From Vibrio aestuarianus (GTDB lineage Bacteria; Pseudomonadota; Gammaproteobacteria; Enterobacterales; Vibrionaceae), in NCBI RefSeq assembly GCF_012395185.1, contig NZ_JAAZTU010000033.1, positions 1-44,124 of the forward strand: a stretch of DNA of 44,124 nucleotides, written 5' to 3'. The translations under genes were made by a program, and so were the position numbers. Shown piece after piece: positions 18,412 through 27,200 of the stretch; position 1 is the first letter of the stretch; the number at the start of each line of letters is the position of its first letter. The notes beneath the pieces are model-generated. The model saw only the letters and a program-made list of their open reading frames with translations. It was not told the DNA's origin and did not search any database.

Positions 18412-19221
18412 ATGAGTCTTTGGAAGACAAGCACAACTGCACAATATTTTGCCTCACTACTCACTATTCCTTTGCTATCGGGATGCATTGCTTATTCGTT
18501 AGATGAATACCACTCAATGACCTATTCCACTTTAAGTGAGGCTTACTACTCAGAAAACGAACTTACTGTTGCGGATAACCCAAATGTGGTTCGAAGCGCG
18601 GTGGAGCAAAATCACTTGGTATGGACAACCGACCTCAAATCTGTCGAAGATGAATTACCTACGCTATTTCCAGAATTAAATTTGCACGAACAAAATAGCC
18701 ATCCCTTCGATGTACAGATCTTCCATGTTGCATTGAATCACCTGATTGGACGTTTTGGTTGTGAATTATACAGCAGCGTGCAAAACGAAGATTCTGTTCA
18801 AACCTGTGACAATCAAGGGACCATCGCTGCAAACAATTTAGGATATTTACCTTTTAACAAAGGGAAATATTTAGGCGAACGACTACAAGTGCATCAACAA
18901 TCCAACCAGCAGAGATTCGCAATTGATCTTTACTTAAAGAGTACTTTTGAGCGTTCGCTAGACTCTGTGTGGGGAGCCGTCCATACCTTAGGTCATTTTA
19001 ACCATTCACAACTGTCACCTGATAGCTTGGTGTTAACCGTCTACTTAAACAGTTATACACAAAATAGCGAGAATGCATTGTGGCAACCACTTCACGCAGA
19101 GCCATTGATCTTTTTTGTACTGCTACCAAATATTGATTCAATTTTAAGCCAAGAGAATGAAATGGCAGCTTCTGATTTTTCTTACAATAACAGCAAGTTA
19201 TTGCTCGTAAAAAGTCAATAA
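18412..19221 (+). CDS. Putative lipoprotein of unknown function
   Basis: From the ATG at 18412 the product is 269 residues; an upstream start at 18379 would add 11. The N-terminus has a hydrophobic signal with the lipobox LLSGC, so the mature protein should be lipid-anchored at Cys. The rest is hydrophilic with no motif I recognise (FDVQIFHVALNHLIGRFGCE, LDSVWGAVHTLGHFNHSQL). It is divergent from the prp regulator and shares its operator region, hinting at co-regulation with propionate use. No function is proposed. Confidence 0.75.
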   Translation: MSLWKTSTTAQYFASLLTIPLLSGCIAYSLDEYHSMTYSTLSEAYYSENELTVADNPNVVRSAVEQNHLVWTTDLKSVEDELPTLFPELNLHEQNSHPFDVQIFHVALNHLIGRFGCELYSSVQNEDSVQTCDNQGTIAANNLGYLPFNKGKYLGERLQVHQQSNQQRFAIDLYLKSTFERSLDSVWGAVHTLGHFNHSQLSPDSLVLTVYLNSYTQNSENALWQPLHAEPLIFFVLLPNIDSILSQENEMAASDFSYNNSKLLLVKSQ

Positions 19222-19231
19222 GCCCCTTCAT

Positions 19232-19274
19232 ATAAAGTTCACATCAAGCCTGCGAAACCGAGCGTGAACTTTAT
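19232..19274. repeat. 11-bp perfect inverted repeat after the lipoprotein gene
   Basis: ATAAAGTTCAC (19232-19242) and GTGAACTTTAT (19264-19274) are separated by 21 bases. No T-run follows, so a factor-independent terminator is unlikely; it could be a weak terminator, an mRNA end stabiliser or an operator. Confidence 0.5.
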
Positions 19275-19400
19275 GAACAAAACTTCCTTTATGCTCAATA
19301 TTGTTTTTATCTACGCATTAGAGACAAAACGGCAACAAGTTATTAACTTAATATTATCCGCAACAAGCTACATTTAGCGGAATAATGATAATAACAATAA

Positions 19401-19442
19401 GCATCATTGTCGTCAGCCAGCTTACGCTGACGACAATGATGC
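19401..19442 (+). promoter_or_regulatory. 17-bp perfect hairpin directly upstream of tctC
   Basis: GCATCATTGTCGTCAGC (19401-19417) pairs perfectly with 19426-19442 around an eight-base loop. The hairpin ends eight bases before the AAGGAA ribosome site of tctC. No T-run follows. It may act as a 5' mRNA stabiliser, an RNA-level switch or a DNA operator. Confidence 0.7.
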
Positions 19443-19463
19443 GCCGACATAAGGAACGTGAAT

Positions 19464-20435
19464 ATGTTTAAGCATTTTAAACCAACCCTCGCCGCATCCA
19501 TTTTGGCTGCAGCCTTTTCTTTCAGTAGCTTGGCGGCTGACATAGAAAAACTGCACATTTTAATTCCTGGTGGTGCCGGTGGTGGTTGGGACATGACGGC
19601 TCGTGGTACTGGTGATGTGCTGATGAAAGCCAATATTGTCAGTAATGTTTCGTACCAAAACCTCTCTGGCGGTGGTGGCGGCAAAGCCATTGCACACTTA
19701 ATTGAAACAGCAGATCGTCAACAAGATACGTTGATGGTCAATTCGACCCCTATTGTGGTGCGTTCTTTATCTGGCGTATTTCCTCAATCATTTCGAGATT
19801 TAACCCCCATCGCTGCCACCGTTTCTGATTACGGTGCTATCGTTGCAGCCGGCGATTCAAAATATAATACTTGGGAAGATGCCGTTGCAGACTTCAAAGA
19901 CAATCCACGAAAAGTAAAAGTAGCTGGTGGTTCCGCGCGCGGTAGTATGGACCATTTGGTCGTTGCAGCAGCATTTAAAGGACAAAACCTCAACCCGAAA
20001 GAAGTACGCTATATTGCGTATGATGCGGGCGGCAAAGCCATGGCTGCTCTGCTTTCTGGTGAAACTCAGTTGCTTTCTACTGGCCTAGGTGAAGTACTAG
20101 AGATGTCGAAATCTGGTCAAGTGAAAATTCTTGCTATTACCGCACCAAAGCGTCTTGAGGTGGCACCAAACATTCCGACACTGACTGAATATGGCAACCC
20201 AACCGTATTTGCTAACTGGCGTGGTTTCTTTGCCGCTCCGGGAACTAGCCAAGAAAAAATCAATGAATGGAATGCCGCTTTGTCGAAAATGTACACCACT
20301 GATGAATGGAAAGTTGTCCGTGACCGCAATGGTTGGATAGACAACTACAAGGCAGACAAAGAGTTCTACTCATTCTTGGAAGATCAAGAAAAACAAATGG
20401 GTGATCTAATGCGCGAGCTAGGTTTCCTAAAATAG
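19464..20435 (+). CDS. tctC: Tripartite tricarboxylate transporter, periplasmic receptor TctC
   Basis: A 323-residue Bug/TctC-family binding protein with a signal peptide (LAASILAAAFSFSSLAAD). LHILIPGGAGGGWDMTARG near the mature N-terminus and VAGGSARGSMDHLVVAAAF are typical ligand-loop regions for carboxylates. The ATG at 19464 is chosen over an in-frame GTG two codons earlier because AAGGAA lies seven bases upstream. It is followed by tctB after 195 bases and by tctA, the standard TctCBA set. Citrate or a related tricarboxylate is the family expectation; the neighbouring methylcitrate pathway makes 2-methylcitrate or tricarballylate worth considering. Confidence 0.92.
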   Translation: MFKHFKPTLAASILAAAFSFSSLAADIEKLHILIPGGAGGGWDMTARGTGDVLMKANIVSNVSYQNLSGGGGGKAIAHLIETADRQQDTLMVNSTPIVVRSLSGVFPQSFRDLTPIAATVSDYGAIVAAGDSKYNTWEDAVADFKDNPRKVKVAGGSARGSMDHLVVAAAFKGQNLNPKEVRYIAYDAGGKAMAALLSGETQLLSTGLGEVLEMSKSGQVKILAITAPKRLEVAPNIPTLTEYGNPTVFANWRGFFAAPGTSQEKINEWNAALSKMYTTDEWKVVRDRNGWIDNYKADKEFYSFLEDQEKQMGDLMRELGFLK

Positions 20436-20630
20436 TAACGTTTCGGGGGCGCACGTTGTCCCCGCCTCTAAATCACCTTTTGCCGTACTCCACTATGTTT
20501 ATACTCCTTTGTTTATTCGGTCAGGTTATTGGTTGCTAATCACGCCCTTTAATTTACCGCTTAGTTAATACATTTATTAACTCGCTGGTGTGCGGTTTTT
20601 TCTATCCATTATTTTGCAACGGAGTTGGAT

Positions 20631-21128
20631 ATGTCGGATCTGCCAACCAATTATTTCAGTAAGGAGTACCTACTGTGCCGCGATCGTGTTGGTGCATTAG
20701 TCTTTCTTGCTCTGAGCCTATGTTACGGCTATCAAACCACCAATATTCCCATGTTTCCCGGTGATGAATACGAACCGTTTAATGCGCAAACACTACCGAA
20801 CTTACTCACCTACGCCGGTGTGTTTTTATCACTGATGTTATTGGTGATGGGCAAACCGGATAAAGACAGTGGAGCGGTACTCGACTTTAACTGGAAGTTA
20901 TTAATTGGCTTTTTAGTGTTGATGGCACTTTACGGGCTGGGACTGACATACATTGGTTTTGTACTCGCCACCAGCTTCTTTCTCCTCGCCGGCTTTTTTA
21001 TCTTGGGTGAAAGACGTAAATCCATTCTTCTTGGTGCGTCTTTCCCGTTTGTGATCGCCTTTTATCTTCTCTTGACTCAAGGCTTGGATATTTACCTTGA
21101 GCCAGGGCTTATTTTCACACTTTGGTAG
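20631..21128 (+). CDS. tctB: Tripartite tricarboxylate transporter, small membrane subunit TctB
   Basis: A 165-residue, poorly conserved four-helix membrane protein: hydrophobic segments near residues 17-35, 55-72, 90-110 and 115-160. The start ATG at 20631 follows ACGGAG. Identity rests on size, hydrophobicity, and position between tctC and tctA. The 195 bases before it hold only a weak CGGGG/CCCCG hairpin at 20444-20464, which could lower tctBA expression relative to the receptor. Confidence 0.85.
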   Translation: MSDLPTNYFSKEYLLCRDRVGALVFLALSLCYGYQTTNIPMFPGDEYEPFNAQTLPNLLTYAGVFLSLMLLVMGKPDKDSGAVLDFNWKLLIGFLVLMALYGLGLTYIGFVLATSFFLLAGFFILGERRKSILLGASFPFVIAFYLLLTQGLDIYLEPGLIFTLW

Positions 21129-21137
21129 GAACAGATT

Positions 21138-22664
21138 ATGTTAGATGGAATTTTACAAGGGCTTTCTACCGCCATGATGCCAATGAATATCTTCATGGTT
21201 ATCATTGGTTGTTTTGTTGGTACTTTTATCGGTATGCTACCGGGACTGGGGCCGATTTCGGCTATCGCGCTGATGATCCCCATTACCTATGGTCTTGAAC
21301 CATCCTCAGGCCTAATTTTAATGGCTGGTGTATACTATGGCGCTATTTTTGGTGGTTCCACCTCATCAATTTTAATCAATGCTCCGGGATGCTCATCCAC
21401 TGTTGTTACCGCATTCGATGGCTACCCAATGGCGCAAAAAGGCCAAGCAGGTAAAGCGTTAGCCCTTGCAGCTTATGCTTCATTCACTGGCGGCACACTT
21501 TCAGCCATTATGTTATTGGTCGCAGCCCCTGCACTGGCGAAAGTCTCACTAAGTTTCCAATCATCTGATTATTTTGCACTGATGCTATTAGGTTTATCGG
21601 CCGTTGCAGCTTTTGCAGGCAAAGGACAAGTAATTAAAGCTTGGATGATGACCATTCTTGGCTTAATGCTTTCAACGGTGGGTATCGATAAAGGGGTTGG
21701 CGTTGAACGTTTTACTTTCGGCTTAACTGATTTAATGGATGGCTTTAGCTTCTTATTACTCGCGATGGCTACCTTTGCCTTAGGCGAAACGTTGATGGGC
21801 ATTTTAAAACCAGATGGCGATACACGTTCAGATGAACAAAATAAACTCAGTAATTTAGGTAGCATGAAAATCTCCAAAGAAGAGTTTAAGGAAGCGGCTC
21901 CGGTTTCTATTCGTTCTTCTATCCTTGGTTTCTTTACGGGTGTCTTACCTGGTGCTGGTGCAACCATCGCCGCATTTTTGAGCTACGGCATGGAGCGTAA
22001 CTTAGCGCCAAAAGATAAAAAAGAACAATTTGGCAAAGGTTCAATTCGAGGATTAGTCGCACCAGAGTCTGCCAATAACGCAGCATCCAGTGGCTCATTT
22101 GTACCGCTTTTAACTCTGGGCATTCCAGGCTCAGGAACGACGGCAATTATGCTAGGTGCACTTTTGTCATACGGCATTCAACCCGGCCCTCGCTTGTTTG
22201 TGGATCACCCCGATGTTTTTTGGTCTGTCATCATTTCAATGTACTTGGGTAATATCGTACTGATTATTTTAAATTTGCCGCTTATTCCCTACATATCAAG
22301 ATTACTTGCCGTACCAAGAACAGTATTACTACCGATGATTTTGTTTTTCTCAATTACTGGTGTGTACTTGGTGTCCTTCAATACTATGGATGTCTTCATC
22401 ATGCTGTTGGTCGCCATGGGAGCAATTGCATTGAGGCTGGCTAATTTCCCACTCGCACCTTTGTTACTCGGCTTTATTTTGGGAGGCTTAATGGAAGAAA
22501 ACTTACGCCGCGCCTTGATGATCAGCGATGGTGAATTAAGTTTCTTGTGGGAACGTCCGATTACCCTTGCTTTTACAGTTCTTGCGGTATTGATTCTCAG
22601 TAGCCCATTTGTAGTGGCATTAGCAAATAAACTACGAGCACAACCGACTAAAGCGGCGGAATAG
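21138..22664 (+). CDS. tctA: Tripartite tricarboxylate transporter, large permease TctA
   Basis: A 508-residue membrane permease. The family's conserved duplicated motifs are present: FIGMLPGLGPISAIALMIP and GVLPGAGATIAAFLSYGMER, with YYGAIFGGSTSSILINAPG and FVPLLTLGIPGSGTTAIMLG in the two halves. It imports carboxylates delivered by TctC, driven by an ion gradient. The ribosome site AGGAAC overlaps the tctB stop. A strong terminator follows at 22698. Confidence 0.94.
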   Translation: MLDGILQGLSTAMMPMNIFMVIIGCFVGTFIGMLPGLGPISAIALMIPITYGLEPSSGLILMAGVYYGAIFGGSTSSILINAPGCSSTVVTAFDGYPMAQKGQAGKALALAAYASFTGGTLSAIMLLVAAPALAKVSLSFQSSDYFALMLLGLSAVAAFAGKGQVIKAWMMTILGLMLSTVGIDKGVGVERFTFGLTDLMDGFSFLLLAMATFALGETLMGILKPDGDTRSDEQNKLSNLGSMKISKEEFKEAAPVSIRSSILGFFTGVLPGAGATIAAFLSYGMERNLAPKDKKEQFGKGSIRGLVAPESANNAASSGSFVPLLTLGIPGSGTTAIMLGALLSYGIQPGPRLFVDHPDVFWSVIISMYLGNIVLIILNLPLIPYISRLLAVPRTVLLPMILFFSITGVYLVSFNTMDVFIMLLVAMGAIALRLANFPLAPLLLGFILGGLMEENLRRALMISDGELSFLWERPITLAFTVLAVLILSSPFVVALANKLRAQPTKAAE

Positions 22665-22697
22665 TCACCCATCGAATGATAACTCATCCAACCATAA

Positions 22698-22728
22698 AAA
22701 GGCCTAGCGAAATTGCTAGGCCTTTGCG
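22698..22728 (+). terminator. Terminator after tctA
   Basis: AAAGGCCTAGC (22698-22708) and GCTAGGCCTTT (22715-22725) make an 11-pair stem with a six-base loop. The T-run is short (TTTGCGTT), but the stem is strong and separates tctCBA from the two-component genes. Confidence 0.75.
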
Positions 22729-22753
22729 TTATGATTACCGCAATATTGAAAAT

Positions 22754-22768
22754 TGACAAATATTGTCA
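22754..22768. promoter_or_regulatory. Inverted repeat ahead of the response regulator
   Basis: TGACAA-ATA-TTGTCA lies 21 bases before the ATG at 22790. Its position in a short intergenic region suggests an operator or part of the promoter. No regulator is identified. Confidence 0.45.
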
Positions 22769-22789
22769 GACTAGAGCTCTAAGGTTTTC

Positions 22790-23491
22790 ATGACAGAAAA
22801 ATATTCCTTGCTCATCGTCGAAGATGACCAAAAATTGAGAGAAATGTTAACGGAATACTTTGAAGATAAAGAGTTTCATGTGACGAGTTTAGCTGAAGGA
22901 AGCAATGCGAGTGATGTCATCAACACTCTACAACCCGACTTACTTCTGCTCGACCTTATGCTTCCCGGTGACGATGGCCTGACAATTTGTAGACAGATCC
23001 GTTCAATATATAAAGGTAAGATATTGATGTTGACGGCAAGTGATGACGATTTTGACCATGTCGCTGCACTAGAAATTGGGGCGGATGACTTTGTCACCAA
23101 ACCGATTAAGCCTCGTGTGCTACTAGCACGTATGCGTATGTTACTAAGACGCCAAGAGGTACAAACCAGTCAGCCGATTAAGGGAACACTTGAATATGGT
23201 AAATTAACCTTGAATCAATCTCGCCATATCTGTGAACTAAATGGTGAAGCTATTGCAATGACTGACAGTGAGTTCGATTTACTTTGGCTACTTGCTTCAG
23301 AACCGGATCAAGTGCTGTCTCGTGATATTCTTACCAAAGCGTTACGTGGAATTGAATATGATGGTATTGATCGAACCGTTGACAATAAAATTGTCCTTTT
23401 ACGTAAAAAATTGGGGGACGACTCTTCCCCTCCCAAACGTATTATTACAGTCAGAGGAAAAGGTTATCTTTTCGTCCCTGATACGTGGTAA
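22790..23491 (+). CDS. OmpR-family response regulator, RstA-like
   Basis: A 233-residue regulator with a receiver domain (acidic pocket EDD at 11-13, phosphoacceptor Asp55 in LLLLDLMLPGDDG, Lys104 in VTKPIKPR) and a C-terminal winged helix. The end (ALRGIEYDGIDRTVDNKI, then ITVRGKGYLFVPDTW) resembles RstA of E. coli and the Vibrio VprA/CarR group far more than TctD, so it should not be read as the citrate regulator despite following tctA. It pairs with the kinase 59 bases downstream. The adjacent dgkA-eptA genes are the likeliest target. Confidence 0.88.
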   Translation: MTEKYSLLIVEDDQKLREMLTEYFEDKEFHVTSLAEGSNASDVINTLQPDLLLLDLMLPGDDGLTICRQIRSIYKGKILMLTASDDDFDHVAALEIGADDFVTKPIKPRVLLARMRMLLRRQEVQTSQPIKGTLEYGKLTLNQSRHICELNGEAIAMTDSEFDLLWLLASEPDQVLSRDILTKALRGIEYDGIDRTVDNKIVLLRKKLGDDSSPPKRIITVRGKGYLFVPDTW

Positions 23492-23550
23492 ACCGTCTGA
23501 TTGATAAAAACAGTTCCATTAAAAAACATATTTTTTAAAAGAGCCTTGTT

Positions 23551-24849
23551 ATGCGCCGTATTTATATTGAGTCTTTTGTAGGACTAGTACTGTTTTTTAT
23601 CGCAAGTTTAGCGACGATTGAGGTCGTCATCTATCAGCTCAATACCGATTATGATTATGTGTTAGCCGATTATCAGGCTGAGGCTTGGCACGACCTCATA
23701 GAAGTAATTTATCAACATGAAGGGGATGAATCGGCTGTAGCGGCTGTCGAAAAATATGCACAGAAAACGAGGCAGATACTCACCAAATTTTCAACGCAAG
23801 AATTACCTTCGGATATCAGTCAATTTTTTTTTCATGACCACTCTCAAGCTTATACTTTCCATGATAATGATAGAAATCTGTGGTTTCGAGTCCATTTAGG
23901 CTCTGATATTTATCAACTCAAACCAGATTTAAATACACCTCTTCGTCAAGCTATCAACTTTAGTGACAATATCACTCTAATTTTTTTGTTGGTTGGCTTC
24001 GCACTCTATTGCGTAGTCTTTATTTGGTTCTTAAGTCGTCGTGTACGTGCATTAGAAAAAGTAACGCTCGCCTTTGCAAGTGGGGATCTAACGGCTAGAG
24101 CCTCCATTGATAGCAACAAACGGGTTGGTTCCTTAAATCGGAGTTTCAACTTCATGGCAGACAAAATTTCAGATTTAGTTACCAGTAATAAAGCGCTGAC
24201 CAATGCCATCGCCCATGAACTCAGAACACCAATCTTCCGTATTCAGTGGCAAGCCGAAATGCTTGCGGATTATCAGTTAACGCCCAAACAAGCCACCAAA
24301 GTCGCTAGTATCATTGAAGATACAGAAGAAATGGAAACCATGGTAAATGAGCTTCTATACTATGCAAAAGTAGAACGTCCAGAAAGTGAACTGAATATTC
24401 AACCCATACCGCTTAATAGTTGGCTTGAACCGTTGCTTGATAAGTGGAGAACCGACTCATCAAATCATATTGAATATACTCAGCCAAAAACCTTGTTCAC
24501 GCTCACCGCAGACCCGTATCTTCTCAAAAGGGCACTCGACAATTTATTGGGTAATGCACAAAAGTATGCTCAAGGGAAAATTGGCGTTTCTCTCTCGCTC
24601 TCTCCCGATAACAAACAACTTCTTATTTGTGTTCATGATGATGGACGAGGCATAGAAGAGAAACATTGGCCTTTTATTTTCGATGCCTTTTATAGTGCAG
24701 ATTCTTCTCGGGGAGAAAAACACTCAGGGTTTGGTTTGGGACTTGCCATAGTTAAACAGATTGTCCTGCGCCATCACGGTAAGGTTTCCGTTTCAACCAG
24801 CCCTCTAGGTGGTGCTTGTTTCACGATTTTCCTACCCTATTCAAAATAA
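23551..24849 (+). CDS. Sensor histidine kinase, RstB-like
   Basis: A 432-residue inner-membrane kinase: helix about residues 9-29, periplasmic sensor about 30-138, helix about 141-161, HAMP about 162-213, then H-box NAIAHELRTPIFR with phosphoacceptor His222, N-box DNLLGNAQKYA, G1 DDGRGIEE and G2 GFGLGLAI. The kinase core resembles RstB. The sensor region is rich in His, Asp and Glu (FFFHDHSQAYTFHDND), which may bind cations, though that is a guess. It forms an operon with the upstream regulator. No terminator is visible before dgkA, 235 bases downstream. Confidence 0.88.
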   Translation: MRRIYIESFVGLVLFFIASLATIEVVIYQLNTDYDYVLADYQAEAWHDLIEVIYQHEGDESAVAAVEKYAQKTRQILTKFSTQELPSDISQFFFHDHSQAYTFHDNDRNLWFRVHLGSDIYQLKPDLNTPLRQAINFSDNITLIFLLVGFALYCVVFIWFLSRRVRALEKVTLAFASGDLTARASIDSNKRVGSLNRSFNFMADKISDLVTSNKALTNAIAHELRTPIFRIQWQAEMLADYQLTPKQATKVASIIEDTEEMETMVNELLYYAKVERPESELNIQPIPLNSWLEPLLDKWRTDSSNHIEYTQPKTLFTLTADPYLLKRALDNLLGNAQKYAQGKIGVSLSLSPDNKQLLICVHDDGRGIEEKHWPFIFDAFYSADSSRGEKHSGFGLGLAIVKQIVLRHHGKVSVSTSPLGGACFTIFLPYSK

Positions 24850-25084
24850 AGGTTAGTGCTAAACGGCAAGCAACAGAGAGCCAATTAAAAGTATGATTGT
24901 ATTCCCAAAATGACATTTCCTGACGAATCCATACAAACCAACACTACCGACTAACAAAAAAACACTGCACAATTAATCTCACTACACTAAAAGGGTGATT
25001 TTTCCTCAACAAATTTTTCACACTTATGGTGCTAGTCTAATTTAATCTTATTTCCCACATAATTATTACTAGGTTGTTTGAACT

Positions 25085-25441
25085 ATGAAACCAGGTCGTA
25101 CAGGTATCAGTCGTCTCTTTTATGCCACCGGTTATTCAATGAAAGGTCTTCATGCTGCATGGCAGAATGAAGCAGCCTTTAGGCAAGAAGTGGTTGCTTC
25201 TCTTTTATTAATCGCGCTTACATTCTTTCTCCCTGTCACGAAAATAGAACAGCTATTAATGATTGGCAGCTTGGTATTGGTCGTGCTTGTTGAATTGATG
25301 AACTCCGCCATCGAAGCTGTGGTTGATCGAGTCGGTAGTGAATGGCATGAACTGAGTGGACGGGCAAAAGATATCGGCTCTGCCGCCGTTCTCGTTGCAT
25401 TAATTTTCGCAGCATTCACATGGTGTTTTATTTTGGTGTAA
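25085..25441 (+). CDS. dgkA: Diacylglycerol kinase DgkA
   Basis: A 118-residue, three-helix membrane kinase. Conserved NEAAFRQE and ELMNSAIEAVVDRVGSE, followed by HELSGRAKDIGSAAV, contain the active-site glutamates and metal ligands. It phosphorylates diacylglycerol to phosphatidic acid. Only three bases separate it from eptA, whose reaction releases diacylglycerol from phosphatidylethanolamine, so it recycles that by-product. Confidence 0.96.
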   Translation: MKPGRTGISRLFYATGYSMKGLHAAWQNEAAFRQEVVASLLLIALTFFLPVTKIEQLLMIGSLVLVVLVELMNSAIEAVVDRVGSEWHELSGRAKDIGSAAVLVALIFAAFTWCFILV

Positions 25442-25444
25442 TCA

Positions 25445-27085
25445 ATGCATAGATCATTCAAAGGAATTAACCTCTCTTACGTAGGCATTAGTTTTTGTCT
25501 TGCGTTATATTTTGTAGTCATTGTTAACCTTCCAGTTTATTCTGCGCTCAGTGATGTTTTGAGTAAATTAGACGGGGTAAAAATTGGTTTTGTTATTTCA
25601 ATTCCAATCTTCTTTTTGGCCACATTTAATTTCTTATTTAATCTATTTAGCTGGCCTTGGCTCACCAAACCCTTTTTCGCGCTTTTAATCCTATTGTCAG
25701 CTGCCGTCAGTTACGCTGGTTTTAATTATGGCACTCTGTTTGATTCGGACATGATAGCCAACATTGTAGAAACCGATAGCAGTGAAGCGAACTCTTATTT
25801 TAGTCTGTACTCTTTGGTATGGATGATCGGCATGGGAATAATTCCAACCCTACTACTAATCATCACTCCGATTCAAAAAAACAAGTCATTCTTCAATCTG
25901 ATTTTGCGAAAGTTGACCTCCATGGCCATTTCTTTGGTAGTGATTGGCACTGTCGCAATGATGTATTATCAAGACTATGCCTCGGTTGGCCGTAACAACT
26001 CTTATTTAAGACAGCTTATTATCCCAACACAGCTTGTATATAGCATTGGGAAATATGTACATCGTACGTATTTAGCGACACCGATTATTTATCGAGAAAT
26101 AGGGTTAGATGCCAAACAAATGCCACAAGCTCTATCTGCTGCGACAGATAAACCGACCTTAGTGGTATTTGTACTTGGCGAAACGGCTCGTTCACAAAAC
26201 TATCAGCTCAATGGCTATAATCGACCAACCAATAGCTACACCAAAGCACTCGACGTTATTTCATTTCAAGATGTCAGCTCTTGTGGTACAGCAACAGCGG
26301 TATCTGTCCCTTGTATGTTCTCGTCTTTTACTCGTGATAATTACAGTCGCCAAGCCGCGGATAACCAAGATAACTTTTTGGATATATTGAAGCGTGCACA
26401 GGTTGGTTTATTCTGGATTGAAAATGATGGTGGTGACAAGAATGTAGCCAAAAACATCGACAAAATCGAAATTGATCGCAGCCGCGTTGATGAGCTGTGT
26501 AATGGACAGACCTGCTATGACATGGCTATGCTAGAAAATTTCGAGAAGAATATCGACAAAATGCAGGGTAACCGTATGTTGCTCATGCATTTAATTGGCA
26601 GCCATGGCCCAACGTATTTTCAACGTTATCCGCAAGACAAAAAGGTATTTCAACCTGATTGCCCGCGAGCGGATATAGAGAACTGCACTGTTGATCAAAT
26701 AATCAATACATATGACAACACCATCTTGTATACCGATTACGTTATTGCCCAAACCATCGAAAAACTCAAAACATTAGAAGATAAATACAATACTGCATTG
26801 ATTTACATTTCTGATCACGGTGAGTCACTCGGTGAAAACGGTTTGTTCTTGCACGGTATGCCTTATGGCTTGGCACCAGCATATCAAACGCAAGTTCCAA
26901 TGATGTTTTGGACATCCCCTGGTTTTGAGCGAGAAAAATCACTCAATACAACCTGTTTACGGAATAATGCTCAACAAAAAACCTATTCACAAGATAATCT
27001 GTTCCATTCAATGCTTGGCATCATGGATATCACCACCGAAGTTTATAATCCACATATGGATCTGTTCGCAAACTGTCGCAGCTAA
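25445..27085 (+). CDS. eptA: Lipid A phosphoethanolamine transferase EptA
   Basis: A 546-residue inner-membrane enzyme with five N-terminal helices and a periplasmic sulfatase-like catalytic domain. It transfers phosphoethanolamine from phosphatidylethanolamine to lipid A, lowering surface charge and polymyxin binding. Key residues are visible: Glu246 in LGETARSQNY, nucleophile Thr284 in SSCGTATAVSVPC with the Cys280-Cys290 disulfide, and the metal site SDHGESLGENG with a following His in LFLHGMPY. The numbering lines up closely with the MCR/EptA family. Coupling to dgkA and nearness to an RstAB-like system suggest induction by envelope signals. Confidence 0.95.
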   Translation: MHRSFKGINLSYVGISFCLALYFVVIVNLPVYSALSDVLSKLDGVKIGFVISIPIFFLATFNFLFNLFSWPWLTKPFFALLILLSAAVSYAGFNYGTLFDSDMIANIVETDSSEANSYFSLYSLVWMIGMGIIPTLLLIITPIQKNKSFFNLILRKLTSMAISLVVIGTVAMMYYQDYASVGRNNSYLRQLIIPTQLVYSIGKYVHRTYLATPIIYREIGLDAKQMPQALSAATDKPTLVVFVLGETARSQNYQLNGYNRPTNSYTKALDVISFQDVSSCGTATAVSVPCMFSSFTRDNYSRQAADNQDNFLDILKRAQVGLFWIENDGGDKNVAKNIDKIEIDRSRVDELCNGQTCYDMAMLENFEKNIDKMQGNRMLLMHLIGSHGPTYFQRYPQDKKVFQPDCPRADIENCTVDQIINTYDNTILYTDYVIAQTIEKLKTLEDKYNTALIYISDHGESLGENGLFLHGMPYGLAPAYQTQVPMMFWTSPGFEREKSLNTTCLRNNAQQKTYSQDNLFHSMLGIMDITTEVYNPHMDLFANCRS

Positions 27086-27121
27086 CCCAAGTCAGCATTC
27101 AATTGAGACAATAGATGTAAG

Positions 27122-27143
27122 AGAGGCTCCAAATGGAGCCTCT
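27122..27143 (+). terminator. Hairpin after eptA
   Basis: AGAGGCTCC (27122-27130) and GGAGCCTCT (27135-27143) form nine pairs with a four-base loop. It is followed by GCGTT rather than a long T-run, as after tctA. Confidence 0.6.
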
Positions 27144-27181
27144 GCGTTAAATGATTAGGTTCATTAGCGTTCAAAAGATAG

Positions 27182-27200
27182 AAAAAGGCCAACACGACCT
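27182..27200 (-). terminator. Short terminator at the end of nemA-like gene
   Basis: On the minus strand AGGTC and GGCCT pair (one G-U) around GTGTT, followed by TTTTTC. It overlaps the stop codon. The stem is short, so confidence is moderate. Confidence 0.45.

Noticed and set aside
22790..24849. Reading the two-component pair as TctD/TctE because it follows tctCBA
   Set aside because: The regulator C-terminus and kinase core resemble RstA/RstB, and a strong terminator separates the pair from tctA.
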